64,000 bases of DNA from Planctomycetaceae bacterium (GTDB lineage Bacteria; Planctomycetota; PLA2). How positions within the stretch are numbered: the first letter of the stretch is position 1; each line of letters opens with the position of its first letter. This document shows, piece by piece, positions 8,354 through 16,747 of this stretch. The stretch lies in contig WYBS01000092.1 of assembly GCA_011525755.1 (NCBI GenBank), positions 58,782-122,781 on the forward strand, given 5' to 3'. The translations under genes and the position numbers were made by a program. The notes below the pieces were generated by a model that was not told the DNA's origin, did not search any database, and saw nothing but the letters and a program-made list of their open reading frames with translations.

Positions 8354-9742
8354 TCACTTCCTGCGCCAGCGCGTGCCCTGCGGCGTGTCGAGGAGCTCGA
8401 TCCCGCGCTTCAAGAGCTCGTCGCGGATCGCGTCGGACCTCTTGAAGTCGCGAGACCTCCGCGCCGCCTCGCGCTCCGCCATCAGCCGCTCGATCTCGGC
8501 ATCCGGCGCCTCGTCGGGCTCGTCGAGGATCGCGAGGACCCTGTCCGCCTCGCGCAGGAAGCGAACCGCCTCGTCGGCGCCCGCGCCGGTGCGGTTCACC
8601 GTCGTCATCAGCTCGTGCAGGACGGCGAGCGCCTCCGACGTGTTCAGGTCGTCCTCGAGCGCCGCGCGGAACCTCGCGCGCGCCGCGTCCGCGGCCTCGG
8701 AGTCGGGGGGGCCCGGGGGGCGCTCCTGCCGTATGAAATTATTGAACCGCTTCCGGATCTCCCTCGCCTCGTCGAGGAGCTCCAGGCGGAACGGCAGCGG
8801 CGCCCGGTAATGCTGCTTCAGGAGGAAGAGGCGGATGTCCGCGCCCGCGTAGCCCATCTCGACCAGCTCGGGCACGGTGTGGATCTTCCCGGCGCGCTTG
8901 CTCATCTTCTCGCCGCCGAGCGTGAGCCAGCCGCAGTGCACCCAGTGGCGGACGAACGGCTTCCCCGTCACCGACTCGCTCTGCGCGATCTCGCACTCGT
9001 GGTGCGGGAAGATGTTGTCGGGCCCTCCGGTATGGAGGTCGAACGTGTCGCCGAGGTACTTCCGGGACATCGCCGAGCACTCGATGTGCCAGCCCGGGAA
9101 CCCCCGACCCCAGGGCGAATCCCACTGCATCAGGTGCTTCGGATCGTGCTTCCAGAGCGCGAAATCGTGCGGGCTCCGCTTGTCCGAGCGCTCCTCCACG
9201 CGGCCGGAGGCGCCCGCGTCGAGCTTCTCCACCGTGTTGCCGGAGAGCGCGCCGTAGGACGGGAACGACCCGACCGAGAAGTAGACGTTGCCGTCCGCGG
9301 CGTACGCGTGGCCGTTCGCCACGAGCGCCTCGATCATCGCGATCATCTCGGGGATGTGCTCGGTCGCGCGCGGGTACCTGTGCGCGTCGAGGATCCGGAG
9401 CGTGCGGCGGTCCTCGTGGAACCAGCCCTCGACCTCGCGCGCGATCTGCCACGGGTCGAGCTTCCGCTGCTGCGCCTCCTTCTGGAGCTTGTCCTCGCCC
9501 GCCGCGTCGGCGACGTCGTCCTCCGTCAGGTGGCCGACGTCGGTGATGTTCATCACCTGCGTGACGCGCCAGCCGAGGAGCTCGAACGTCCGGCGCAGGA
9601 GGTCCGCCGTCGCGTAGGCGCGGTAGTTCCCGAGGTGGTTCCGCCGGTAGACGGTCGGCCCGCAGTTGTACATGCGGACGTGCCCCGGCTCCCGCGGCGC
9701 GAACTCCTTCACGCGCCTCGTGAGCGTGTCGTAGAGCCTCAT
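8354..9742 (-). CDS. cysS: Cysteinyl-tRNA synthetase
   Basis: Charges tRNA-Cys with cysteine (class Ia synthetase). The 462 residues fit the family. The HIGH motif appears as NHLGNYRAYATADLL (HLGN form) and the KMSKS loop as EKMSKRAGKIHT, both acceptable variants. Zinc ligands are in YNCGPTVY, HIECSAMS and HHECEIAQSE. The ATG at 9742 overlaps the ispF stop by four bases (ATGA), so translation is coupled. The C-terminus carries the usual helical anticodon-binding region and ends in GTRWRRK. A CCCCCGGAGCCCCC motif directly follows the stop (8340-8353). Confidence 0.96.
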   Translation of the reverse strand: MRLYDTLTRRVKEFAPREPGHVRMYNCGPTVYRRNHLGNYRAYATADLLRRTFELLGWRVTQVMNITDVGHLTEDDVADAAGEDKLQKEAQQRKLDPWQIAREVEGWFHEDRRTLRILDAHRYPRATEHIPEMIAMIEALVANGHAYAADGNVYFSVGSFPSYGALSGNTVEKLDAGASGRVEERSDKRSPHDFALWKHDPKHLMQWDSPWGRGFPGWHIECSAMSRKYLGDTFDLHTGGPDNIFPHHECEIAQSESVTGKPFVRHWVHCGWLTLGGEKMSKRAGKIHTVPELVEMGYAGADIRLFLLKQHYRAPLPFRLELLDEAREIRKRFNNFIRQERPPGPPDSEAADAARARFRAALEDDLNTSEALAVLHELMTTVNRTGAGADEAVRFLREADRVLAILDEPDEAPDAEIERLMAEREAARRSRDFKRSDAIRDELLKRGIELLDTPQGTRWRRK

Positions 9743-10221
9743 CGCCCGGCGCGCTTCTCGATGAGGCAGACCGCGTGGGCCGCGATCCCCTCCATCCGGC
9801 CGATCGCGCCGAGCCGCTCGTTGGTCCCGAACTTCACCCCGACCGCGTCCGGCGAGATCGAGAGCGCGCCCCCGATCCGCCTCTTCATCGCTTCCCGGTA
9901 GTGCGCGAGCGGGGGCTCCTCCGCGAGGACGGTCGAGTCGACGTTGACCACCCGGTAGCCCGCGCGGGCGACCATCGACGAGACCTTCCCGAGGAGCTCG
10001 AGCGAGTCGGCCCCGCGGTACTCCGGGTCGTCGTTCGGGAAGTGCTGCCCGATGTCGCCCAAGCCGGCGGCCCCCAGCAGCGCGTCGCAGATCGCGTGGA
10101 GGAGGCAGTCCGCGTCGCTCCATCCAAGGAGCCCCTCGCCCTCGGGGATCTCGACCCCGCCGAGTTTCAGGGCCCGGTCCGCGCCGAACCTGTGGATGTC
10201 GTACCCGATGCCGACCCGCAT
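9739..10221 (-). CDS. ispF: 2-C-methyl-D-erythritol 2,4-cyclodiphosphate synthase
   Basis: Fifth enzyme of the MEP isoprenoid pathway, a trimer that cyclises CDP-methylerythritol phosphate. The 160 residues match. Zinc ligands are in GIGYDIHRF (Asp and His) and DADCLLHAICDALLGA (His). The C-terminus has the conserved KFGTNERLGAIGR motif. It is the first gene of a leftward ispF-cysS pair and is divergent from ispD, with only 25 bases between the two ATG codons. Confidence 0.96.
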   Translation of the reverse strand: MRVGIGYDIHRFGADRALKLGGVEIPEGEGLLGWSDADCLLHAICDALLGAAGLGDIGQHFPNDDPEYRGADSLELLGKVSSMVARAGYRVVNVDSTVLAEEPPLAHYREAMKRRIGGALSISPDAVGVKFGTNERLGAIGRMEGIAAHAVCLIEKRAGR

Positions 10222-10228
10222 GCCCGAA

Positions 10229-10234
10229 ATGCTA
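10229..10234 (-). promoter_or_regulatory. -10 box of ispF (leaderless)
   Basis: TAGCAT on the minus strand lies 7 bases before the ispF ATG. It overlaps the ispD -10 box by two bases. Confidence 0.45.
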
Positions 10235-10238
10235 CCCT
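10233..10238 (+). promoter_or_regulatory. -10 box of ispD
   Basis: TACCCT lies 8 bases before the ispD ATG. AGGGGA abuts the ATG but is too close to be a good ribosome site. Confidence 0.38.
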
Positions 10239-10246
10239 TCAGGGGA

Positions 10247-10885
10247 ATGGAAGCCGGGGTCATCCTCGTCGCGGCGGGCGAGGGGCGCCGCTTCGGGGGT
10301 CCGAAGGCCTTCCTCGACCTCGAGGGGCGGCCGCTCGTCGAACGGGCCGCGGCGCCCTTCGCCTCGTTCCGGGACCGCGTCCTTGTGCTCCGGCGCGAGG
10401 ACCTCGCGCGCGCGCACCTCCCCGGCTGGAAGATCGTCGCCGGCGGCCCAAGGCGCCGCGACTCGGTCGAGAACGGCCTTCGCGCGCTCGACCCGGGGAC
10501 CGCGACGGTGCTCGTCCACGACGCCGCCCGCCCCCTCGCCTCGGAAGCCCTCGTGGCGAGGGTCGCCGAGGCGGCGGCGCGCCATCCCGCGGTCGTCCCC
10601 GCCGTCCCGCTCGCGGACACCGTGAAGCGGGTCCGGGGGGAACTCGTCATCGAGACCCTCGACCGGGCCTCCCTCGTCGCGGTGCAAACCCCGCAGGCCT
10701 TCCGTACGGACCTCCTGCGGCGGGCGCTCCTCGGCGATCCCTCGGACACGACGGACGAGGCCGCGCTCGTGGAGGGGCTCGGGGAACCCGTCGCCACCGT
10801 GCCCGGGGACCCCTGGGCCCTCAAGGTGACGACCCCGGAGGACATGGACCTCTTGCGTGCCCTCCTCAGGGCCGGCATGCGTTAG
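10247..10885 (+). CDS. ispD: 2-C-methyl-D-erythritol 4-phosphate cytidylyltransferase
   Basis: Third enzyme of the MEP pathway; transfers CMP from CTP to methylerythritol phosphate. The 212 residues are slightly short but complete. Motifs are VILVAAGEGRRFGGPKAFL (nucleotide loop with the key lysine), VLVHDAARPL, DTVKRV, VQTPQAFR and ALKVTTPEDMDLL. The start is the ATG at 10247; the open frame upstream is the antisense of ispF. In many bacteria ispD and ispF are adjacent or fused; here they are head to head with promoters that overlap. Confidence 0.95.
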   Translation: MEAGVILVAAGEGRRFGGPKAFLDLEGRPLVERAAAPFASFRDRVLVLRREDLARAHLPGWKIVAGGPRRRDSVENGLRALDPGTATVLVHDAARPLASEALVARVAEAAARHPAVVPAVPLADTVKRVRGELVIETLDRASLVAVQTPQAFRTDLLRRALLGDPSDTTDEAALVEGLGEPVATVPGDPWALKVTTPEDMDLLRALLRAGMR

Positions 10886-10938
10886 AATCAGGGAGCCGGC
10901 GTGCCCGGCAGTCACCCTTGCGGCAAAGGGAGGTAGTG

Positions 10939-12492
10939 ATGCGTCCGATTCTCGTGAGCTTCGTCGTCCTTGCGGTCGCACTGCGCGCGGCCGACGCGCA
11001 GGAGAAGGGGGGCAACGACGCCAAGTGGAAAGACGCGCTCCAGGACTACAAGGACGACATCAAGAAGAAGTCCGTCAAGTTCAAGAAGCGCGCGATCGAG
11101 GCGCTCCCCGCGGACGACGCGCGGACCATCAAGTTCATCATCGAGGAGGAGAAGCTCCTCTCGAGCAAGGACTGGTGGATCCGGATGACGGCGGCCGAGC
11201 AGCTGAGCAAGATCCGCGACCCCGACCTGCGCAAGAAGCTCCTCACCTACGCGAAGAGCTCCGACGTGAAGGTCCGCGAAGGGGTCATGGCCGCCCTCGC
11301 GATCAGCAACGACCGGCTCGACCCGCCGGTGATCCTCGAGGGCCTCAAGGACTCGGCGTGGCAGGTCCGCCGGATGGCCTGCTGGGCCGCCGGCCAGCAG
11401 CGCGTGAAAGAGGCCGTCGACCAGATGATCGAGATGCTCAGCGCGCCGCAGGGCGACAAGAAGGGCGAGATCCATCCCCGCGTGAGCGGCGTCCTCCTCT
11501 ACAACCTAGAGGACATCACGGGGAAGACCGAGTTCGGCACCGATGTCAGCCAGTGGCGGGCCTACTGGGAGCGGAACAAGGACAAGACGCTGCAACGCGT
11601 GAAGCGCTTCGACGTGGGCACGTTCGGCGACGTGAAGAACATCCAGTTCAACGACACGTTCGCCCGCAAGGGCACGGGCCCGCTCACGATCGTCATGCCC
11701 ATGACGCACAAGACGACGCTCTACTACATGCCCTATTTCACGCAGTGGAGCTTCTTCCGCCCGCTCTACGTCAACCTTCCCCCGCTTTCGTCCTTCCCGA
11801 ACCTCGCGCGCGACCAGGGTGACGCGATCTACCCGGTCGACCTCCTCGTGGACGCGTTCGAGGAGATGCGGAAGAAGTACGGCGTCGAGCAGATGGTCTT
11901 CCTCGCCCACGGCTTCACGACGTGGGTGGCCGCCAAGTACGCGCAGAAGTTCCCGGACCGGGTGCAGGGTCTCATCCTCCTCGACCCGTACGCGACCAAC
12001 GAGACGTTCAGCAAGGCGATCGACGCGGCGCTGCGGAGCGGCGATCCGGACGCGGAGTTCTGGGGCAAGGTGAGCCGGCGCGAGATCAAGCCCGCCTCGC
12101 CCCTCGAGAGCGAGCAGTACGACTACTGCCGGACGACCTGGTACCTCGCGCCGAAGAACCGCGACGACATCGAGATGGGCATCCTCAGGAGGGTCTGGGA
12201 CGACCCGGGCGCCGAGTCCATCCTGATCCCGCAGTTCGACATCCGCGGCGACGAGACGTCCCGCTGCCCCGCGCTGATCTACCTTCCCGGCAAGGACAAC
12301 GAGCTGATGGCCTTCGATGACCTCAACCGCCTGCAGCGCTTCTACCCGAAGAACGTCATCGTCAAGGGCGGCGACAAGTTCGCCTACATGCCCTTCATGG
12401 AGGCCCCGGACCTCTTCGAGCAGGGCCTCCGCGCCTTCTTCGACAAGAAGGTGGACGTCGCGCCCCCGGGCGCGGGCATGAAGACGAAGTAG
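10939..12492 (+). CDS. Secreted HEAT-repeat protein with degenerate alpha/beta-hydrolase domain
   Basis: A 517-residue exported protein. The signal peptide is MRPILVSFVVLAVALRAADA. Residues about 25-190 form HEAT-like helical repeats (KIRDPDLRKKLLTYAKSSD, VREGVMAALAIS, VRRMACWAAGQQRVKEAV). From about residue 225 to the end the pattern is that of an alpha/beta hydrolase (DAFEEMRKKYGVEQMVFLAH, then FPDRVQGLILLDPYA). At the nucleophile elbow the usual GHSxGG reads AHGFTT, so the catalytic serine is missing. A binding or scaffold role is therefore likelier than hydrolysis. A strong AAAGGGAGGT ribosome site precedes the ATG, and TAGAAT at 10884-10889 may be its promoter. Function unknown. Confidence 0.72.
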   Translation: MRPILVSFVVLAVALRAADAQEKGGNDAKWKDALQDYKDDIKKKSVKFKKRAIEALPADDARTIKFIIEEEKLLSSKDWWIRMTAAEQLSKIRDPDLRKKLLTYAKSSDVKVREGVMAALAISNDRLDPPVILEGLKDSAWQVRRMACWAAGQQRVKEAVDQMIEMLSAPQGDKKGEIHPRVSGVLLYNLEDITGKTEFGTDVSQWRAYWERNKDKTLQRVKRFDVGTFGDVKNIQFNDTFARKGTGPLTIVMPMTHKTTLYYMPYFTQWSFFRPLYVNLPPLSSFPNLARDQGDAIYPVDLLVDAFEEMRKKYGVEQMVFLAHGFTTWVAAKYAQKFPDRVQGLILLDPYATNETFSKAIDAALRSGDPDAEFWGKVSRREIKPASPLESEQYDYCRTTWYLAPKNRDDIEMGILRRVWDDPGAESILIPQFDIRGDETSRCPALIYLPGKDNELMAFDDLNRLQRFYPKNVIVKGGDKFAYMPFMEAPDLFEQGLRAFFDKKVDVAPPGAGMKTK

Positions 12493-12500
12493 CCTTCGTG

Positions 12501-12536
12501 GCGTCGGCCCCCGCCGAAGCGGGCGGGGACCGACGC
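12501..12536 (+). terminator. Strong hairpin after the HEAT/pseudohydrolase gene
   Basis: Bases 12501-12507 pair with 12530-12536 and 12509-12515 pair with 12522-12528, giving 14 pairs with one mismatch and a six-base loop. There is no U-run, only TCCCCTCT, so it may act with Rho or as a 3' end stabiliser. It lies 8 bases past the stop. Confidence 0.6.
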
Positions 12537-12558
12537 TCCCCTCTGGTAGAAGGAGTCG

Positions 12559-13059
12559 ATGCTCATCCTGGGCGTCGATCCCGGTACCCGCGTCGCCGGC
12601 TACGGCCTCGTCGAGGCGAAGGGATCGCGGCTCATGCTCGTCGGGATGGGCGTGCTCACGGCCCCCGCCTCCGCCCCCGTGGAGGAGCGGCTGGCCGCGA
12701 TCGCCCGGGGACTCCGGCAGGTGATCGAGGGCAGGCGCCCGGATGCGGCCGCCATGGAGGACGCCTTCGTCCGCGTCGACCCCCGGGCCGCGCTCCTCGT
12801 CGGCCAAGGGCGGGGCGCGCTGCTCGCCGTCCTCGGGGAGTGGAAGATCCCCGTCCGGTCCTACCCCCCCGCCACGGTCAAGCGATCCGTGGCCGGGAAC
12901 GGCCGTGCGTCGAAGGAGCAGGTCGCCCGGATGGTGGCGGCGATCCTCGGCGTGGGGAGGCTCCCCGGTCCCTTGGACGCGACCGATGCGCTCGCGGTGG
13001 CGATCGCGCACGGCCTCGCCAGGCCGGCACAAGTCCTTTCCGAACAAGGACTTGCGTAG
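12559..13059 (+). CDS. ruvC: Holliday junction resolvase RuvC
   Basis: Endonuclease that resolves Holliday junctions with RuvAB. The 166 residues match the family. Catalytic acids are in LGVDPGTRVAGYG (first Asp), AAMEDAF (Glu) and the paired Asp of LDATDALAVAIAH. The LVGQGRGALLA helix matches the conserved GxARG segment. An AGGAG sequence sits 3-4 bases before the ATG, and TGGTAGAAG lies just upstream as a possible extended -10. ruvA and ruvB are not in the window. It starts a rightward block that also holds recO, so recombination genes are close but not adjacent. Confidence 0.92.
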   Translation: MLILGVDPGTRVAGYGLVEAKGSRLMLVGMGVLTAPASAPVEERLAAIARGLRQVIEGRRPDAAAMEDAFVRVDPRAALLVGQGRGALLAVLGEWKIPVRSYPPATVKRSVAGNGRASKEQVARMVAAILGVGRLPGPLDATDALAVAIAHGLARPAQVLSEQGLA

Positions 13060-13124
13060 ACTACCCCTTCGGGGCCGCCGCGGACTACACTAGTGCGTCC
13101 GCCTCGGGCGGGAATGGAATCGAC

Positions 13125-14438
13125 TTGGACCCCTTCGTAGACCAGAGCCCAGCGCCCCTCGCAGCGATCCTCGCCCTCGGCCAAGACGGCCTCTTCCTGC
13201 TGATCGCGTGCGGATCTCTCCTCCTCGCGTCGGTCTTCGCACTCTTCGAGAACGCGCTCCAGCACCACAACCGGGTCCGCCTGACCGAGGAGGCCAACCG
13301 CGTCGGCAAGACCGCAGCGCTGGACGCGATCCTCCTTGAGGAGGAGGAGATCCTCTTCGTCAGCAAGATCGCCCGCGGCCTCGCCACGATGGTCGCGGTC
13401 GCGATGATCGTCGTCGTCCTCGTGCACAGCGGCGCGAGCGGCATCGCGCTCGGCTTCTGGGTGGCTCTCGGCCCCGGTGTCGTGCTCTTCCTGACCGTCG
13501 CCGGCCCCTATCTCGTCGGCCGACGGGCGGGCCACATCGTGCTCCTGAAGGGGCTCCTCCCCTACGCGGTCGCGATCCTCCCCCTCCGCCCCCTCGCCGC
13601 CGGCCTCCACGCCATCGCGGCGAGGATCCTCGGCCGGCGCGCCGAGACCGCCCCGAACGAGGAGATCGCCGAGGAGATCCTCTCGGTCGTCGAGGAGGGC
13701 GCCCGCGAGGGGGCGCTCGACGTCCGCGAGAAGGAGATGATCGAGGGGGTGATCGACCTCCGCGCCGTGACGGCGGAGACGATCATGACGCCGCGGACGG
13801 ACATCGTCTGCATCCCGGTCGGGACGACGGCGAAGGATGCGATCGACCACGCCGGCGCCCGCCGTCTCTCCCGCCTCCCGGTCTACCGCGGGACGCCCGA
13901 CGACATCATCGGGATCCTCCACCTGAAGGACCTGCTGCCCTACTTCGCGCGGGGGGAGACGCCGCAGATCGAGAAGCTCCTCCGCCGCCCGCTCCTCGTC
14001 CCCGGGAGCAAGAACGTGGGCGACCTGCTCCACGAGATGAAGGCGAGCCGCACGCACATGGCGATCGTGCTCGACGAGTACGGCGGCACCGCGGGCGTCG
14101 TGACGATCGAGGACATCCTCGAGGAGATCGTGGGCGAGATCGAGGACGAGCACGAATCGGGGACGGAAGAGGACTTCGTCCTCATCAACGAGAACGCCGC
14201 CACGGTGGACGGCCGCGCCCACGTGGCGGACCTCAACAAGGCGCTCCGCCTCGAGGTGCCCGAGAGCGACGAGTACGACACCGTCGGCGGGCTGCTCTTC
14301 AGCCTTCTCGGCCGCGTGCCGGAGCCGGGCGAGCACTACGACCTCGACGGCATCCGGTTCACGATCCTCGAGGCGGACGAGCGGCGCATCGGCCGGGTGA
14401 AGGTGTCGGTGCGCCGCGCGGGCGCCGTCGAGCCGTGA
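13125..14438 (+). CDS. CorC/HlyC-type CBS-domain membrane protein
   Basis: A 437-residue protein of the hemolysin C / CorC (CNNM-like) family. An N-terminal membrane domain with about four segments (residues 15-180, DUF21-like) is followed by tandem CBS domains starting at TAETIMTPRTDIVCIPV and including THMAIVLDEYGGTAGVVTIEDILEE. The C-terminal CorC/HlyC transporter-associated domain is recognisable by DEYDTVGGLLFSLLGRVPEPGE. Members affect divalent cation homeostasis, probably magnesium efflux. The start is a TTG at 13125, since no ATG or GTG in frame precedes the first membrane segment; TACACT at 13086-13091 may be the -10. It is coupled to recO by a GTGA overlap. Confidence 0.85.
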   Translation: MDPFVDQSPAPLAAILALGQDGLFLLIACGSLLLASVFALFENALQHHNRVRLTEEANRVGKTAALDAILLEEEEILFVSKIARGLATMVAVAMIVVVLVHSGASGIALGFWVALGPGVVLFLTVAGPYLVGRRAGHIVLLKGLLPYAVAILPLRPLAAGLHAIAARILGRRAETAPNEEIAEEILSVVEEGAREGALDVREKEMIEGVIDLRAVTAETIMTPRTDIVCIPVGTTAKDAIDHAGARRLSRLPVYRGTPDDIIGILHLKDLLPYFARGETPQIEKLLRRPLLVPGSKNVGDLLHEMKASRTHMAIVLDEYGGTAGVVTIEDILEEIVGEIEDEHESGTEEDFVLINENAATVDGRAHVADLNKALRLEVPESDEYDTVGGLLFSLLGRVPEPGEHYDLDGIRFTILEADERRIGRVKVSVRRAGAVEP

Positions 14439-15253
14439 CGCGCCGCTACCGCCGCTCGACGCTGCACGAGACCGACGCGCTCTGCGTCCGCATCGGCGAG
14501 TTCGCGGAGAGCTCCGCGGTCGTCTCGCTCGTCACCGAGGGCATGGGCCTCGTACGCGCCATGGCGCGCGGCGCGAAGCGTGTCCGGAACGGGTTCCTGG
14601 GCCCCCTCGACCGGGGCGTCCTCTACCGCGTGCGGCTCGGCAGCCGCGGCGAGGGCCTCCTCCACCTGAACAGCGCCTCGGTGCGCGAGCCCTTCGGGGC
14701 GCTGCGCCGCGACCCCGCGCGGTTCCACGCGGCCGAGATGGTCCTCGAGGTCGCGGGCGACCTCATGCGCGAGGGGGAGCCGCAGCCGGACCTCTTCCGC
14801 CTCGCCGCGTTCTCGCTCAAGGTCCTCGAGCGCGCGCCCGAGGACCGCCTCGCGCTCGCGACGACGCTCTTCCTCGTGCGCGCCGCGGCGCTCTCGGGAC
14901 ATCTCCCGGAGATCGACGCCTGCGTCGCGTGCGGGCTCCCGATCGAGGAGGATCGCCCCCTCGTGAGCCCCGCCCGCGGCGGGGCGCTGCACGCCGCCTG
15001 CGCGGAGCGCGAGCCGGGCGCGCGCACGGTGCAGAAGCCGGTCCTCGACCTGCTCGAGGATCTGAGGCGCCGGCCCGCCGCCGAGATCCTCAGGACGCCG
15101 CGGCCGAGGAGCACGATGCGCGGCCTCCGGGTCCTCCTCGAGGAGTGGCTGGAGCACGCGCTGGAGCGCAGGTTCCGCGCGGCCGAGCCCATGGAGCGCG
15201 AGATCCGGCGCGGGGAGGAGAGGGGGTCCGGGGGAGGGGAGGGCCTCGGGTAG
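14435..15253 (+). CDS. recO: DNA repair protein RecO
   Basis: Loads RecA with RecF and RecR and anneals single strands. The 272 residues start with an OB fold (VTRRYRRSTLHETDALCVRI, VVSLVTEGMGLVRAMARGAKR). A helical domain follows, with a zinc site visible as CVACG (about residues 167-171) plus a later Cys in HAACAER. The start is GTG 14435, whose GTGA overlaps the previous stop. The C-terminal tail is rich in Arg, Glu and Gly and contains the GGGGGTCCGGGGG motif, which adds GSGGGE to the end and is probably not functional. Confidence 0.88.
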   Translation: MTRRYRRSTLHETDALCVRIGEFAESSAVVSLVTEGMGLVRAMARGAKRVRNGFLGPLDRGVLYRVRLGSRGEGLLHLNSASVREPFGALRRDPARFHAAEMVLEVAGDLMREGEPQPDLFRLAAFSLKVLERAPEDRLALATTLFLVRAAALSGHLPEIDACVACGLPIEEDRPLVSPARGGALHAACAEREPGARTVQKPVLDLLEDLRRRPAAEILRTPRPRSTMRGLRVLLEEWLEHALERRFRAAEPMEREIRRGEERGSGGGEGLG

Positions 15254-15256
15254 GAT
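15251..15256 (+). promoter_or_regulatory. -10 box of bamD
   Basis: TAGGAT lies 7 bases before GTG 15264 and overlaps the recO stop. This spacing supports GTG 15264, not the in-frame TTG 15258, as the bamD start. Confidence 0.42.
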
Positions 15257-15263
15257 CTTGCGC

Positions 15264-16205
15264 GTGCGCACCGCTGCCGCGTCCCTTCTCGCCCTCCTTG
15301 CCGCCTGCTCGAGCCTCCCGAAAGGGGAGCCCGGCACGCTGCTGCCCGAGGCGAGGGCGCTCCACGCGAAGGGCGACTACAGCAACGCGCGGCGGTACGC
15401 CGAGGCGGTGGTGAAGGGCCACGAGGAGGCGGAGGAGGCCGAGGAGGCCCTCTACCTCCTCGCGGACTGCCGGCGGAAGCTGCGGCAGGGGACCCGCTCC
15501 TTCGAGCACTACAGGAAGTTCGTGGACAAGTACCCGAACAGCCGCTTCGCGGTCGGGATCGCCGTCGGCGAGTACGAGCTCGGGATGGCCTATCTCCGCG
15601 ACGAGATGCCGGGGTTCCTCTTCTTCGGCGCCGATCCCGCCTTCGGCACGCGAGTGCTCGACCACATGCAGATCCACTTCAAGAACCACTCGCTCGCGGA
15701 TGACGCGCTCGTGCACGTCGCGGACTACTTCATGAAGGACGACGACCACGAGCAGGCGACGGACGCCTTGAAGCGGCTGCTTGCGGAGTACCCGCGGAGC
15801 GAGCACACGCTCTGGGCGCGCTTCCAGTTCGCGCGGACCCTCTGGCTCCAGAACCAGGGGCCCCTCTACGACGAGCGGGTGCTGATCCAGTCGCGGCGGG
15901 CGTTCGAGGACTACATCGGCACGGCCCGCATGCTCGGCGAGGGCGAGCGCCAGAAGGAGCAGATCGCGGCGGCCGAGCAGATGGTCACGAGGATCAACGA
16001 GCGGCTCGCGGAGAAGGAGTACCTGATCGGGCGCTTCTACGAGCGCACGAAGGCGAGGACCTCCGCGCTCTACTACTACCGGCACTGCATGCGCACCTAC
16101 CCGGGGACGGAGTTCGCGACCGTCTGCGCGAAGCGCGTCGGCGAGATCGAGGCCGCGCCCGCGACCGCGACCGTGGCGCCGGAGGAGCCCCCCGCGAAGG
16201 GCTGA
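15264..16205 (+). CDS. bamD: Outer-membrane assembly lipoprotein BamD-like
   Basis: A 313-residue lipoprotein with tetratricopeptide-like repeats, as in the BamD subunit of the outer-membrane beta-barrel assembly machine. The signal ends in LLALLAAC, with the lipidated Cys about residue 16. Repeats include ARALHAKGDYSNARRYAEAV, LRQGTRSFEHYRKFVDKYPN, HEQATDALKRLLAEYPRS and RTSALYYYRHCMRTYPGTEF. The last two are close to BamD signature phrases. E. coli BamD is about 245 residues; this one has a longer middle. A general TPR lipoprotein is the alternative. It overlaps lptE by one base (TGATG). Confidence 0.75.
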   Translation: MRTAAASLLALLAACSSLPKGEPGTLLPEARALHAKGDYSNARRYAEAVVKGHEEAEEAEEALYLLADCRRKLRQGTRSFEHYRKFVDKYPNSRFAVGIAVGEYELGMAYLRDEMPGFLFFGADPAFGTRVLDHMQIHFKNHSLADDALVHVADYFMKDDDHEQATDALKRLLAEYPRSEHTLWARFQFARTLWLQNQGPLYDERVLIQSRRAFEDYIGTARMLGEGERQKEQIAAAEQMVTRINERLAEKEYLIGRFYERTKARTSALYYYRHCMRTYPGTEFATVCAKRVGEIEAAPATATVAPEEPPAKG

Positions 16206-16747
16206 TGCGTCCCCCCCCGGCCCCCCCCCTTCCGGTGCTCTTCGCGTTGCTCATGGTCACCGGGTGCTCGAGTTGCGGCTACACCTTCGACCGCGACCGC
16301 GGCCAGGCGGCCCTCCCCTCGGGCACCCTCCCGCGGGTCGCCGTCCTCCCGTTCGACAACGCGACGTTCCGGCGCGGCCTCGAGATCGAGCTGACCCGGC
16401 TGCTCGCGGACGAGATCCGCGCCCGGAGCCCCCGGGCTCCCGCCGGCCCGGACGACGCCGACTGGCTCGTCCGGGGGACGATCCTCCGGGCGGACGAGCG
16501 GATCTACAGCGAGGACGAGGACGACCTCGTCCGGGAATCCTCGATCGTCCTCGATGTCGAGGTCACGCTGGAGGATCGAGCGGCCGAAAAAGTACTTCGT
16601 ACGTATACCTTTAGGGAGAGAGTCCCGTACTCGGCCCGTGCCGGGCGGGTCTCGACCCTCGAACAGGCCGAAACGGAGGCCCTGCGCGACATCGCCGAGA
16701 GGATCGTCTACTGGCTCGAGGCGGGGCAGCCGGAACGGAGAGCATGA
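16205..16747 (+). CDS. lptE: LPS assembly lipoprotein LptE-like
   Basis: A 180-residue lipoprotein. The signal peptide ends in LLMVTGC, and the mature part starts CSSCGYTF, the typical LptE CGYxF motif. LPRVAVLPFDNATFRRGLEIELTRLLADEIR matches the family's conserved first half. LptE plugs LptD, which inserts lipopolysaccharide in the outer membrane. No lptD is in the window. Sitting directly after bamD and before ftsH supports an envelope-assembly role. The ATG overlaps the bamD stop, and the stop overlaps the ftsH ATG (ATGA). Confidence 0.75.
   Translation: MRPPPAPPLPVLFALLMVTGCSSCGYTFDRDRGQAALPSGTLPRVAVLPFDNATFRRGLEIELTRLLADEIRARSPRAPAGPDDADWLVRGTILRADERIYSEDEDDLVRESSIVLDVEVTLEDRAAEKVLRTYTFRERVPYSARAGRVSTLEQAETEALRDIAERIVYWLEAGQPERRA

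Noticed and set aside
8222-9901. Long plus-strand frames opposite cysS and ispF
   Set aside because: Shadows caused by GC-rich codons; cysS and ispF motifs are clear on the minus strand.
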